Shown in pieces: positions 9,236-17,387 of a stretch of DNA of 64,000 nucleotides (its first letter is position 1; each line of letters begins with the position of its first letter). This stretch comes from DASQPR01 sp963831705 (GTDB lineage Bacteria > Actinomycetota > Actinomycetes > Mycobacteriales > Micromonosporaceae): assembly GCA_963831705.1 (NCBI GenBank), contig CAWHRE010000004.1:36555-100554 (forward strand), in the 5' to 3' direction. The notes under the pieces are model-generated. The model worked only from the letters and a program-made list of their open reading frames with translations, was not told the DNA's origin and did not search any database. The position numbers and the translations under genes are program-made.

Positions 9236-10873
9236 ATGTCGAATCTCAAGCAGTCAACTGACGAGCAGATCTTCGCGAACGCGCTGTCGCGGCGCGGCCT
9301 GCTCAGCGCAACCGTCGCGGTAGGCGCCGGTGTGGCAGCGGCTCCACTACTGGCCACGCCCGCCGCCGCGGCTTCCGCATCCGGTGCCCTCACTGTCCAG
9401 GCGGTCGATGTCGTCGGCGACCCGGTTACCACGCCTCGGGTGAACGGCCTTCACCTGCAGTTCGGCGCCGACTCCGCGCACGAGGTCGTAGTCTCCTGGC
9501 ACACCCGCCAGCCGGTCACGAAGGGGCGCGTCCTGCTCGGCGGCGCCGACGGCCGGTACGAGCGGAGTTTCGCCGCCGACACCGTCAGCTACACCGACGC
9601 CAAGTCCGGCACCGTCGTGTACGCCCAACACGCCCACATCAGCGGCCTGCGGGCCGACACCGAGTACGTCTACGTGGCGGTGCATGAGGGTGCGCAGGCG
9701 GAATTCGGATCGTTCCGGACCGCGCCGACCGGCCGGGCCGCGTTCACGTTCACCAGCTTCGGCGACCAGGGCACGCCGACGACCGGCAAGGTCTACACGC
9801 CGCCGGCCGGTGTCACGATCGCGAACCCGCCGTTCGTCAACGACAACCTCGGTTCGCCGACCGCCGGTGACCTGCCGGCCGGCGTGGAACGCGTACAACC
9901 GCTGTTTCATCTCTTCAACGGCGACCTGTGTTACGCGAACCTTGCCACCGACCGGGTGCGCACGTGGTCCGATTTCTGGGAGAACAACTCGCGGAGCGCT
10001 CGTTTTCGCCCGTGGATGCCGGCGCCGGGCAACCACGAGAACGAGCGCGGCAACGGACCGATCGGCTACGCGGCGTTCCAGACGTACTTCGCGACGCCCA
10101 CCCAGCCCGGCCAGACCGATGAGACGCGTGGTCTGTGGTACTCGTTCACGGTCGGCGGTGTGCGCGTGATCGTGCTCGCGAACGACGACGTCTGCCTGCA
10201 GGACGGCGGCGACAGCTACGTCCACGGGTACTCCGGCGGCGCGCAGAAGGCGTGGCTCGAGCACGAGTTGCAGCGGGCGCGCTCGGATCGCGGCATCGAC
10301 TGGGTCGTCGTCTGCATGCACCAGGTCGCGATCAGCACGGCCGATCAGTTCAACGGCGCTGACCTGGGCATTCGCCAGGAGTGGCTGCCGCTGTTCGACC
10401 GGTACGGCGTAGACCTGGTGGTATGCGGTCACGAGCACCACTACGAGCGCTCGCACCCGATCCGCGGCCAGCAGCAGAACGCGACGCTGACGCCGATCCC
10501 GGCCGCCACCGACACGCAGGTGATCGACACGACGAAGGGCACGGTGCACATGGTGCTCGGCGGCGGTGGCACGTCGGCGCCGTCGAACGGCCTGTTCTTC
10601 AACCCGCCGGCCTGCCGGGTGATCACGTCGGTCGGCGCGCCCGATCCGACCACGAACAAGCGCCCGCCGGTCTACACGCACGAGGACGCGCCCTGGTCGG
10701 CGGTCCGCGACGCCGCTCACTCGTACGGGTTCGCGGCATTCACGGTCGATCCCGGCACGCACCACGGTGGCGTCACGACGATCACGGTGACGTACTACGA
10801 CATCGTCGGAGCCGAGGGCGCGATGCAGCCGTTCGAGACGTTTACGCTGCGTCGTCCGCGGTCCGACGCCTAA
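9236..10873 (+). CDS. Tat-exported purple acid phosphatase-like metallophosphoesterase
   Basis: A 545-residue exported enzyme. Near residue 20 a twin-arginine signal SRRGLLSATVAVGAG leads into an Ala-rich cleavage region. A fibronectin-like domain follows, then a calcineurin-like phosphatase domain with all metal-binding blocks: SFGDQG (about 174), FNGDLC (about 227), PGNHENE (about 264), VVCMHQVA (about 360) and CGHEHHYERSHP (about 398). The family hydrolyses phosphate monoesters outside the cytoplasm using a two-metal site. The start ATG 9236 is chosen because it begins the signal peptide. Its 3' end overlaps the PhnZ-like gene by 32 bases. Confidence 0.92.
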   Translation: MSNLKQSTDEQIFANALSRRGLLSATVAVGAGVAAAPLLATPAAAASASGALTVQAVDVVGDPVTTPRVNGLHLQFGADSAHEVVVSWHTRQPVTKGRVLLGGADGRYERSFAADTVSYTDAKSGTVVYAQHAHISGLRADTEYVYVAVHEGAQAEFGSFRTAPTGRAAFTFTSFGDQGTPTTGKVYTPPAGVTIANPPFVNDNLGSPTAGDLPAGVERVQPLFHLFNGDLCYANLATDRVRTWSDFWENNSRSARFRPWMPAPGNHENERGNGPIGYAAFQTYFATPTQPGQTDETRGLWYSFTVGGVRVIVLANDDVCLQDGGDSYVHGYSGGAQKAWLEHELQRARSDRGIDWVVVCMHQVAISTADQFNGADLGIRQEWLPLFDRYGVDLVVCGHEHHYERSHPIRGQQQNATLTPIPAATDTQVIDTTKGTVHMVLGGGGTSAPSNGLFFNPPACRVITSVGAPDPTTNKRPPVYTHEDAPWSAVRDAAHSYGFAAFTVDPGTHHGGVTTITVTYYDIVGAEGAMQPFETFTLRRPRSDA

Positions 10874-11531
10874 ACCAGGTAGACGCCGACGCCGGTTCCG
10901 GTCGTCGTCGTGTCGCGGTGGTGATGGCAGGGACGAACTCCTCAAACGAGGGTGTACGCCCAACCGGGTCTTTCGCCTCGTCATCCCACCGCCGCACGGC
11001 GACGGCATCGTGTGCGTACGGCGACGTCTCGAACTCGGCGATCTCCGTGGCGGACATCGGGCCACCCTGGACGGCCAGCGTGAACTTCGAGGCGTCGGAC
11101 AGGATGTCGAAGTAGGCGGGTTCGGTCGCGCAGAGGTACCGCTTCGCGTTGACGTGCATCCGGACCGGTTCGGTCACGTCGGGGCCGAACCATTGCGCCA
11201 GCCACGCCGCACCGGACTCGTCGTGATGATTGTTCGAGCCGCTCATCAAGGCGCGGCCGCTGATCGGGTTGGCGCCGGCGACGATCTCGTCCCGGCCGGA
11301 GATCAACCCGACGAAGTGGCCGACATCGTGGACGAGCGCCGCCACGACCAGATTGTTGGGCGCACCGGCCGCGCGAGCGAGCGCCGCGCACTGCAGCATG
11401 TGTTCCGCGACCGTGACCGGTTCGCCGAGATAGTCCTGGCCGCCGGCGCCGGCGAACGTGTCGCGCAACCAGATCACGGCGTCCATGCCGGCCGTACTCA
11501 TCGCTCCGACTCCCGCGTCCCCAGCACTCAT
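10842..11531 (-). CDS. PhnZ-like HD-domain oxygenase
   Basis: A 229-residue HD-domain protein. Residues EPVTVAEHMLQCAALARAAG, VVAALVHDVGHFVG, NNHHDESGAAWLAQWFG, VRMHVNAKRYLC and LAVQGGPMSATE match the ligand blocks of the mixed-valence di-iron oxygenase PhnZ, which splits the C-P bond of 1-hydroxy-2-aminoethylphosphonate. The start ATG 11531 has AGAGG just upstream; ATG 11501 is an alternative. PhnZ normally needs the hydroxylase PhnY, which is not in this window. Substrate is therefore inferred from family only. Confidence 0.8.
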   Translation of the reverse strand: MSAGDAGVGAMSTAGMDAVIWLRDTFAGAGGQDYLGEPVTVAEHMLQCAALARAAGAPNNLVVAALVHDVGHFVGLISGRDEIVAGANPISGRALMSGSNNHHDESGAAWLAQWFGPDVTEPVRMHVNAKRYLCATEPAYFDILSDASKFTLAVQGGPMSATEIAEFETSPYAHDAVAVRRWDDEAKDPVGRTPSFEEFVPAITTATRRRPEPASASTWFRRRTADDAA

Positions 11532-11571
11532 GCCTCTAGCGTGAGCCATGAAAATGGACGGCGGATGAAAT

Positions 11572-12009
11572 TCAGAGTGCGATATCGCGCTCGCCGATGA
11601 TGCGTTCGGCACGAAGGCGTACCAGCAGCTCGCCGTCGACCGCGTTGCGTCGGCCGTACTCGCCGGCTTGCCCTGACGGCACGTACCGTTCGGCGATCGC
11701 GGTCGACCATTGCAGCATGTCGCCGGCGTGGGCGTCGATCGTGACCGTGCCGTGGACGATCACGAAACTGTACGGGTACTCCTCGACGTCCACCGTCAAC
11801 GACGCCCGCGGGTTCGCGGTGAGATGACGACCCTTGATAGTCGTCGAGCCGGTATTGAAGACAAGATCCACGCCGTCGGATGTTTCGTCGATGACAAACC
11901 ACACGGGTGCGACGTGCGGAACTCCGGCGAGCGACGCGGTGGCCAGTTTCCCGGTGTGCGTACCGCTGGAAAGGAATGCGATCGCTTCGTCGCGAGTCAT
12001 CGTGGCCAT
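11572..12009 (-). CDS. PPOX-class flavin/F420-dependent oxidoreductase
   Basis: A 145-residue protein with the split-barrel fold of the pyridoxamine-phosphate-oxidase-like superfamily. The N-terminus GKLATASLAGVPHVAPVWFV and the block GRHLTANPRASLTVD are typical of actinobacterial F420-dependent members; the C-terminus RLRAERIIGERD is also usual. The cofactor (F420 or FMN) cannot be decided from sequence. The start is ATG 12009; ATG 12000 is possible. It sits 40 bases upstream of the HD-domain gene on the same strand. Confidence 0.85.
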   Translation of the reverse strand: MATMTRDEAIAFLSSGTHTGKLATASLAGVPHVAPVWFVIDETSDGVDLVFNTGSTTIKGRHLTANPRASLTVDVEEYPYSFVIVHGTVTIDAHAGDMLQWSTAIAERYVPSGQAGEYGRRNAVDGELLVRLRAERIIGERDIAL

Positions 12010-12059
12010 GATTCGGACCCTACCCGTCCGCGTACGGCATCACCTGCTGGTCTGGAAGC

Positions 12060-12788
12060 TCAGCCTCGGCCGAGGAGCGCTCCGCCGTTGACCTGGAGGA
12101 TCTGTCCGGTGGTCCAGCCCGCCTGCGGCGACGCCAGATATCCGACCGCCGCCGCGATCTCGTCCGGCGTGCCGGGCCGCCCCGCCGGAATCTGAGCGAG
12201 GCGAGACCGCATCAACTCGTCGGTCATCCGGGTGCTCCAGAACTCCGTGTCCGGAACGAAACCCGGCGCAACGATGTTCACCGTGATGCCATCCGACGCG
12301 AGCGCGGTGGCCAACGACATCGCCCATGCGTGCAACGCTGCTTTGGCGGCTCCGTACGAGCCGGCACCACGCAGCCCGGCGATCGAGCTCAAACCGATGA
12401 TTCGTCCGCCCGGTCGGGACATGTGCGGCAGCAGCGCCTCGGTCAGCAGAACGGCCGTCAACACGTTGCCGCGGTAGTCGGCCTCCCACGCCGCGGCCGT
12501 GTCCGCGAGGCTCGGACCGTCCACGCCGAAGTTGCCACCGGCGTTGTTGACCAGTACGTCGATTGGCCCGCCACCGGCCAGCGATGTGGCGAGCGCCTCG
12601 ACCGCCGCCGGATCGGTAAGGTCGCAGACGGCCGTGGAGACCAATGGTCCCAACGCCGCCGCGGCCTCGGCCAGGACGTCCGGGCGGCGTCCGACGATGA
12701 CAACGTCATCTCCGGCGGCGGCAAGATGTGCCGCGATGGCCTTGCCGATGCCCGTACCACCGCCGGTCACGATTGCCCTTCGGGTCAT
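12060..12788 (-). CDS. SDR family oxidoreductase
   Basis: A 242-residue short-chain dehydrogenase. The Rossmann motif is VTGGGTGIGKAIA, the NNAG motif is VLVNNAGG, and the catalytic Ser-Tyr-Lys are in GLSSIAGLRGAGSYGAAKAAL. The C-terminus has the usual GRPGTPDEIAAAVGYLASPQ and GQILQVNGG. It resembles 3-oxoacyl-ACP reductase-type SDRs; the substrate is unknown. The start ATG 12788 overlaps the stop of the Nudix gene (ATGA), so the two are probably translationally coupled. Confidence 0.92.
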   Translation of the reverse strand: MTRRAIVTGGGTGIGKAIAAHLAAAGDDVVIVGRRPDVLAEAAAALGPLVSTAVCDLTDPAAVEALATSLAGGGPIDVLVNNAGGNFGVDGPSLADTAAAWEADYRGNVLTAVLLTEALLPHMSRPGGRIIGLSSIAGLRGAGSYGAAKAALHAWAMSLATALASDGITVNIVAPGFVPDTEFWSTRMTDELMRSRLAQIPAGRPGTPDEIAAAVGYLASPQAGWTTGQILQVNGGALLGRG

Positions 12789-13363
12789 CCGGCCATCGTA
12801 GACAGATGGGCGAGGAAGCGGTGGAAATGCGGATCGAGCTGCTCGATCGGCATCGTCTGGATGTCGTCGGCGGTCAGCCATCGGATAGCGGTGAATTCTC
12901 GCCGGTCGTACCAGGTGATCGCCGATTCGGCGACATCGAGCACATACCAGAGCGAGACATCGGTATGGGTGTTCGGTCCTCTGGTCTCGGTGACGGTTAG
13001 GAAAGTCGGTCGTCGCGGCGGCCCTGTTGGCGTGTAGCGCAATTCCTCGCCGCACTCGCGCACCACCGTCGCCCAGGGATCTTCGCCCGGCTCGACATGA
13101 CCGCCCGGCGGTAGCAGCAGGCCGGCCAGACGGTGTTCGACGAGCAGATATCGCTTGGTCACGGGATCGCGTGGGACGAAGTACGAGACAAGATGTGTGT
13201 TCGGTGTTGCCGGTTTCTCGATTCGCCAGAGAGGGACGCCGGATGCGATCCAGTTGAGCGCGTCCTGGCGGTGTGTACGTCCGAGTTCGTCACTGATCGG
13301 GGTTGCGGCGACGGTGGCGGCGAGCCGACGTCGCGCGCTCTGATTTTCGACGTCATCCCGCAT
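12785..13363 (-). CDS. Nudix hydrolase
   Basis: A 192-residue Nudix protein. The Nudix box is GGHVEPGEDPWATVVRECGE with a further glutamate and leucine, fitting the G-x5-E-x7-REU-x-EE-x-G-U pattern except that the second-last position is not glycine. The N-terminus is helical and charged. The family cleaves nucleoside diphosphate-linked compounds. The start ATG 13363 has GGGGGAG eight bases upstream. It is the first gene of a two-gene unit with the SDR gene. Confidence 0.9.
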   Translation of the reverse strand: MRDDVENQSARRRLAATVAATPISDELGRTHRQDALNWIASGVPLWRIEKPATPNTHLVSYFVPRDPVTKRYLLVEHRLAGLLLPPGGHVEPGEDPWATVVRECGEELRYTPTGPPRRPTFLTVTETRGPNTHTDVSLWYVLDVAESAITWYDRREFTAIRWLTADDIQTMPIEQLDPHFHRFLAHLSTMAG

Positions 13364-13515
13364 GCATTCTCCCCCGGGTCGAGTGCGATCTTGGTTCACG
13401 ATGTCACGACCGTCTGACGATATGGCCGTCCGGATAGATGAGTGCGGAACCGTGCCCGGCCCGCCGGCGCAAATCATCAGCGCGACGATCAGCCCACATA
13501 TGCCACCATGATCGA

Positions 13516-14313
13516 ATGCCGGTACACGAGGATCGTCGCTTGTCGTTCAACCGAGCAGCCGAGACCTATCGCCGAGGTCGGCCGCCGTATCCCGACGAAG
13601 TGTTCGAGCTGCTCTCCGCGCGATGCGGCCTGGCGCCTGGCGTACGGGTCCTCGATATCGGCGCCGGCGCAGGTCTGGCCACCGGCCCGATCCTGGACGC
13701 CGGTGCCTCCGTGGTGGCCGTCGAACCGGGCGCCGAATTGGCCGCGATCCTGCTGGCCGAACTCGGCCGCGAAGCCGGGGATCGCCTGGAAGTGACGATC
13801 GCCGACTTCGAGTCGGCTGAGATCCCGCCCGGCTTCGATGTGGCGGTTGCGGCGACGTCGCTGCACTGGCTCGACCCGGTCGCCGCAATTGCGAAGCTCG
13901 GCTCGCTGATCCGGCCCGGCGGATGGCTCGCCGCCTGGTGGACCGTCTTCGGCGATCCGAACCGGCCGACGGAGTTCCGGGACCGACTCGACGAGGTCTA
14001 CCGGGATCTACTTCCCGGCGAACCGTCGTATCGGGACGACCGGCCGTACGCGTTGGACACCGAACGCTGGCGTGCCACATTGACCGACGGCGGGTGGTTC
14101 GGGGATCCGGGAGTTGACGATTTCGCGTGGACGCACACGTTGACGCCGAGCAGCGCGCAGTCGCTCTGGTCGACGTTCCCGAACATCACCGAGTTGGAAC
14201 CAGCAGCACGGCAGGAGTTCCTGACAAGGCTCGGTGGCCTGGTCGAGTCGCTCGGCGGCCAGGTTGACGATCCGCGCAGGACCGTCGTCTACACCGCGCA
14301 ACGTCTCGGATAA
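13516..14313 (+). CDS. Class I SAM-dependent methyltransferase
   Basis: A 265-residue methyltransferase of the methyltransf_11/25 type. Motif I is VLDIGAGAGLATGPI, the acidic end of strand 2 is VVAVEPGAEL, motif II is GFDVAVAATSLHWLDP and motif III is LIRPGGWLAAWW. The N-terminal FNRAAETYRRGRPPYPDEVF is typical of a family annotated as UbiE/trans-aconitate-like methyltransferases; the acceptor is unknown. The start ATG 13516 was chosen by family alignment. Confidence 0.88.
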   Translation: MPVHEDRRLSFNRAAETYRRGRPPYPDEVFELLSARCGLAPGVRVLDIGAGAGLATGPILDAGASVVAVEPGAELAAILLAELGREAGDRLEVTIADFESAEIPPGFDVAVAATSLHWLDPVAAIAKLGSLIRPGGWLAAWWTVFGDPNRPTEFRDRLDEVYRDLLPGEPSYRDDRPYALDTERWRATLTDGGWFGDPGVDDFAWTHTLTPSSAQSLWSTFPNITELEPAARQEFLTRLGGLVESLGGQVDDPRRTVVYTAQRLG

Positions 14314-14472
14314 CCGGTGGTACGGTCACTTTCGTGACTTCGCGCGTACAGGGATGGTGGCACGCCTTCTAGGCGGCCCTCCCGACGTGCATCCATCGGC
14401 CGCCCGACCAGGCGGCCGTCACATGACTCCCGTCTCGGCCGGTCGCCTCGACCCCCTCGGAGACGCGACAAC
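14314..14472 (+). other. trpD leader region
   Basis: 159 non-coding bases. They contain GC-rich inverted segments (TCTAGGCGGCC facing GGCGGCCGTC, and several GGCCGCC/GGCGGCC pairs) that could fold in RNA. There is no tryptophan-rich leader peptide, so classical trp attenuation is not supported. The promoter of trpD probably lies here. Confidence 0.35.
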
Positions 14473-15528
14473 ATGACCGACACACGAACCTGGCCCACGA
14501 TCCTCCAGGCGCTGATCGCCGGCGACGACCTCACCGCCGACATCGCCGGATGGGCGATGGCCGAGGTTATGGGCGGCGAGGTTACGCCCGCGCAACTGGC
14601 CGCGCTGTTGATCGCCCTACGCGCCAAGGGTGAGACCGCCGCCGAGGTAAGGGGCGCGGCGGACGCGTTGCTCGCGCTCGCACCCGCGATCGCGGTGACG
14701 GCGCCGAGGATCGACATCGTGGGTACGGGCGGCGATCGCACCGGTGCCGTCAACATCTCCACGATGGCCGCGATCGTGGTCGCCGCGACCGGACTGACCG
14801 TCGTCAAACACGGTGGGCGGGCCGCGTCGTCGACCGCCGCCGGGTCCGGCGACGTGGTCGAGGCGCTCGGCATCCCGCTCGATCTGACGCCGGCACGCGC
14901 GGCCGAGGTCGCCGCCGAGGCCGGCATCGTGTACCTGTTCGCGCCACGGTTCCACGCCGGCATGCGACATGCCGCCCCGGTACGGCGAGAGCTGGGCGTA
15001 CCGACGATCTTCAACGTGCTCGGCCCGCTGATCAATCCGGCTCGCCCAACGCATCAACTTGTTGGCGTCGCAGATCGCCGATTCCTGCCGGTCATCGCCG
15101 ACGTGCTCGCCGCTCGAAGCTGCGAGGCGCTCGTCGTAAGGGGCGACGACGGTCTGGACAAGGTCACGACGACCACGACAACGCAGGTCTTCGAGGTACG
15201 GGGTGGCTCGGTTGCGCGTACCACGGTGGATCCTCGACGGTTTGGCATCGCGTTGTCCGAGCCGGAAGCGTTGCGTGGCGGCCATGCGGCCGCGAACGCC
15301 GCGATCGTGCGCGCGGTGCTGGCCGGGGAACGCGGCGCGATCCGGGACGCGGTCGTTCTCAACGCGGCCGCCGCGCTCGCGACGACGAGCGGAGACGGCG
15401 ACCTCGACGACCGAATCGCCGCTGGACTCGCCCAGTGCGCTGACGCGATCGACAGCGGCGCGGCCGCCGCCAAGCTTCAGCAGTGGGTCGAGTCCACCAA
15501 GACCCCGGTTGATCCTGGAGTTGGTTAG
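14473..15528 (+). CDS. trpD: Anthranilate phosphoribosyltransferase
   Basis: A 351-residue TrpD, the second enzyme of tryptophan synthesis, joining anthranilate to PRPP. The PRPP loop is DIVGTGGDRTGAVNISTMAA (about 84-103) and the second signature is VVKHGGRAASSTAAGSGDV; anthranilate-site residues lie in FAPRFHAGMRHAAPVRRELG and FNVLGPLINPARP. It stands alone, without other trp genes nearby, as is common in actinomycetes. The last eight residues and the stop codon are supplied by a repeat element that begins at 15508. Confidence 0.96.
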   Translation: MTDTRTWPTILQALIAGDDLTADIAGWAMAEVMGGEVTPAQLAALLIALRAKGETAAEVRGAADALLALAPAIAVTAPRIDIVGTGGDRTGAVNISTMAAIVVAATGLTVVKHGGRAASSTAAGSGDVVEALGIPLDLTPARAAEVAAEAGIVYLFAPRFHAGMRHAAPVRRELGVPTIFNVLGPLINPARPTHQLVGVADRRFLPVIADVLAARSCEALVVRGDDGLDKVTTTTTTQVFEVRGGSVARTTVDPRRFGIALSEPEALRGGHAAANAAIVRAVLAGERGAIRDAVVLNAAAALATTSGDGDLDDRIAAGLAQCADAIDSGAAAAKLQQWVESTKTPVDPGVG

Positions 15529-15581
15529 CGCGTGCAGCGAACGGGACGGTGTGTCGTGCAACTGTACACTTCAGGATCAAC
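15508..15581. repeat. Palindromic repeat element, copy 1
   Basis: The left arm GTTGATCCTGGAGT (15508-15521) faces ACTTCAGGATCAAC (15568-15581), a 14-bp inverted repeat with one mismatch and a 46-base spacer. The left arm continues TGGTTAGCGC, as in the copies at 38669, 42619 and 42972 (reverse). It overlaps the 3' end of trpD and provides its stop. Confidence 0.75.
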
Positions 15582-15604
15582 TTCGAATTCGAAGGAGGCT
15601 CACG

Positions 15605-16243
15605 GTGACTCCAATTCGCGACGCATATCTTCAGGCAGCAGCGTCCGCTGCCGCGCTGCTGGCCGATCCGACCGTGGCGTCGGCGTGGTCCGATCCGAGC
15701 GCGCTCGACGGATTCTCGGTCGGCGGCCTGGCCGCACACTTGTCGACGCAGGTGCTGTATCCGGTTCGCGCGCTCGCGATCCCGGAGCCGTCCGGCGAAC
15801 TCCTCACGCTGCCAGAGCACTATTCGCGTGCGGCGTGGCTCGGTGCCGATCTCGACGCGGACGCGAACGTCGCGATCCGCGCCGGCGGTGAGAACGCCGC
15901 GGCCGCCGGCTCGGCCGAAATCACCGATGCCGTCAATGATGCGCTCGCCTCGCTGAAGGTGACGTTGCCGCAGGTACCTGAGGTGCGACGCGTCTCGCCG
16001 CCGTCCGGAAATTGGACGCTTACGCTCGACGATCACCTGTTGACGCGGATGATGGAGATCGCGGTACACAGCGATGATCTCGCGGTCAGCGTGGGCATCG
16101 CGACGCCCGAGCTGCCCGATGCAGTGATCGAGCCGGTCGTCGCGCTACTGACGCGGATCGCGATCCGTCGCCGGGGCGCGATGCCGGTTCTGCGAGCACT
16201 CAGCCGAACGGAACGAGCACCGGACAACATCTCCGCGTTCTAG
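15605..16243 (+). CDS. Mycothiol-dependent maleylpyruvate isomerase-like (MDMPI/DinB) protein
   Basis: A 212-residue four-helix protein. FSVGGLAAHLSTQVLYPVRAL near the N-terminus and DDHLLTRMMEIAVHSDDLAVSVGI near residue 145 carry the histidines and glutamate expected for the metal site of the MDMPI/DinB superfamily. Many actinobacterial members use mycothiol; the substrate here is unknown. The start is GTG 15605 after the strong ribosome site GAAGGAGG, located immediately after repeat copy 1. Confidence 0.85.
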   Translation: MTPIRDAYLQAAASAAALLADPTVASAWSDPSALDGFSVGGLAAHLSTQVLYPVRALAIPEPSGELLTLPEHYSRAAWLGADLDADANVAIRAGGENAAAAGSAEITDAVNDALASLKVTLPQVPEVRRVSPPSGNWTLTLDDHLLTRMMEIAVHSDDLAVSVGIATPELPDAVIEPVVALLTRIAIRRRGAMPVLRALSRTERAPDNISAF

Positions 16244-16264
16244 CCGGGGATCAGAACGTTAAAA

Positions 16265-16286
16265 GGTTCGAATCCCGTCGATCGCA
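16265..16286 (+). other. tRNA 3'-end-like fragment (T-arm plus acceptor-like bases)
   Basis: GGTTCGAATCCC is a textbook T-loop with its 3' strand, followed by ten bases and a terminal A, the length of the rest of a T-stem and an acceptor strand. No cloverleaf precedes it: the stem on the 5' side pairs only partly and the sequence upstream is the end of a coding gene. It may be the remnant of an integration site at a tRNA 3' end. Chance occurrence is possible. Confidence 0.3.
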
Positions 16287-16418
16287 GGTTGTGATGTTGC
16301 CGGTCCCGGACAGGTTTGTGGGCGTGGGCGCGGGTGCCGGCCAGCACGATACGGTGCACTCGTGGCAGGTGGGCCGCGGCTGTGTTGGCCGGCGCGTCAA
16401 GTGGAGGGCAATAGCAGC

Positions 16419-17237
16419 GTGAGCGCCCGTCGAGGAGTCATCTACGTACTGGCCAACCAGTACATGCCGGGTCTCGTAAAGATCGGCCTGACGACGCGAA
16501 GCCCTGAGGTAAGGGCGCGAGAGCTGTCGCGCGCGACCGGCGTTCCGGACGAATTCGAGATCATTTACGACGAGATCGTCTCCGATGCGGATCGCGCTGA
16601 GGCCGCGATCCATGAACTTCTCGCCGCGTCGCGCGTGAACCGGGCTCGTGAATTCTTCCGGATCGACATACGCAATGCGATAAAGGCAGTTCAGCAGATT
16701 TGCAAGTCCTTCCCGGTAGACGAAGAGTCTGAGGCCGTTAGCGTCGAGGTGCTTCCGCTGCTGGAGGTGCGGATGCGGCGCTGGCTACGACGGGAGCTTG
16801 TGGCCGTCGCGTTCGTTCAGTTCTCTGATCTATGTCTACTGCGCGTTACGGAGCAGCCAGATCTTAGGCTCGATGACGCTATACAGACAATGATCGATCT
16901 CCGCATCTTCGGCGACGATGACGATGACGAGTTCGGTGATGGTTTGCTGTTCAATCCTCGACGAACGCTGCGTCAGAATGTTGCCGCCTTCCTCGATCTC
17001 GATGCGTACTCCATGATCGTGACTGGATTAGGGTTGCTTAGCGAAGAAGCCTCCGATCATGTTGCACACCTCGTCGAAGACCAACAGATCCAACCGCCAC
17101 TCGAACCGAGGTGGGTGGTTTCGTCCACCGCCTACGAGATGTGGGGGTCGGCCGATCCCGGCTCGCGTACCGATCTGATTCGGGCGCGCCTGCAAGCGGA
17201 GGACGCCCTCCGGCTCGGAATGGAAGGGCGCGATTAG
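16419..17237 (+). CDS. GIY-YIG / T5orf172 domain protein
   Basis: A 272-residue protein. The N-terminal 90 residues match the T5orf172 branch of the GIY-YIG nucleases: GVIYVLANQYMPGLVKIGLT, then RSPEVRARELSRATGVPDEF, and AEAAIHELLAASRVNRAREFFR, where the arginine and glutamate of the fold would lie. The remaining 180 residues are not recognised and include an acidic run DDDDDEFGD. Start GTG 16419 has GTGGAGGG upstream. Its base composition is more AT-rich than neighbours (several TTA/CTA, ATA codons), suggesting transfer. Role could be DNA processing or defence; this is inference. Confidence 0.75.
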   Translation: MSARRGVIYVLANQYMPGLVKIGLTTRSPEVRARELSRATGVPDEFEIIYDEIVSDADRAEAAIHELLAASRVNRAREFFRIDIRNAIKAVQQICKSFPVDEESEAVSVEVLPLLEVRMRRWLRRELVAVAFVQFSDLCLLRVTEQPDLRLDDAIQTMIDLRIFGDDDDDEFGDGLLFNPRRTLRQNVAAFLDLDAYSMIVTGLGLLSEEASDHVAHLVEDQQIQPPLEPRWVVSSTAYEMWGSADPGSRTDLIRARLQAEDALRLGMEGRD

Positions 17238-17348
17238 ACCGGTTGGAGCCGGGCCGGCCGGAACCCCGCTCACGGCTCGCGGAGACCACGTCAATGGGGA
17301 CCAGCCACATAGATGTCTTCGATCTCGCGGTGTACCTGTTCGTGGCCG

Positions 17349-17377
17349 CGTGGTGGCGGGCGCCGCCCGCCACCACG
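17349..17377. terminator. Bidirectional hairpin terminator
   Basis: CGTGGTGGCGGGC and GCCCGCCACCACG form a perfect 13-bp stem with a 3-base loop, between the convergent GIY-YIG gene and the OmpA-like gene, 11 bases beyond the latter's stop. No long T tract follows, as is common in high-GC actinobacteria. Confidence 0.7.
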
Positions 17378-17387
17378 GTGTGGCCGG

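Noticed and set aside
9347..11065. Long minus-strand open frame across the phosphatase gene
   Set aside because: Arg-rich translation without domains, opposite a clearly functional phosphatase gene.
14314..14472. A trp leader peptide for attenuation
   Set aside because: No short frame with clustered tryptophan codons; folding potential alone is not enough.
16200..16290. A complete tRNA gene ending with the T-arm at 16265
   Set aside because: The bases upstream are the end of a coding gene and do not form D- or anticodon arms; the 5' acceptor strand is absent.
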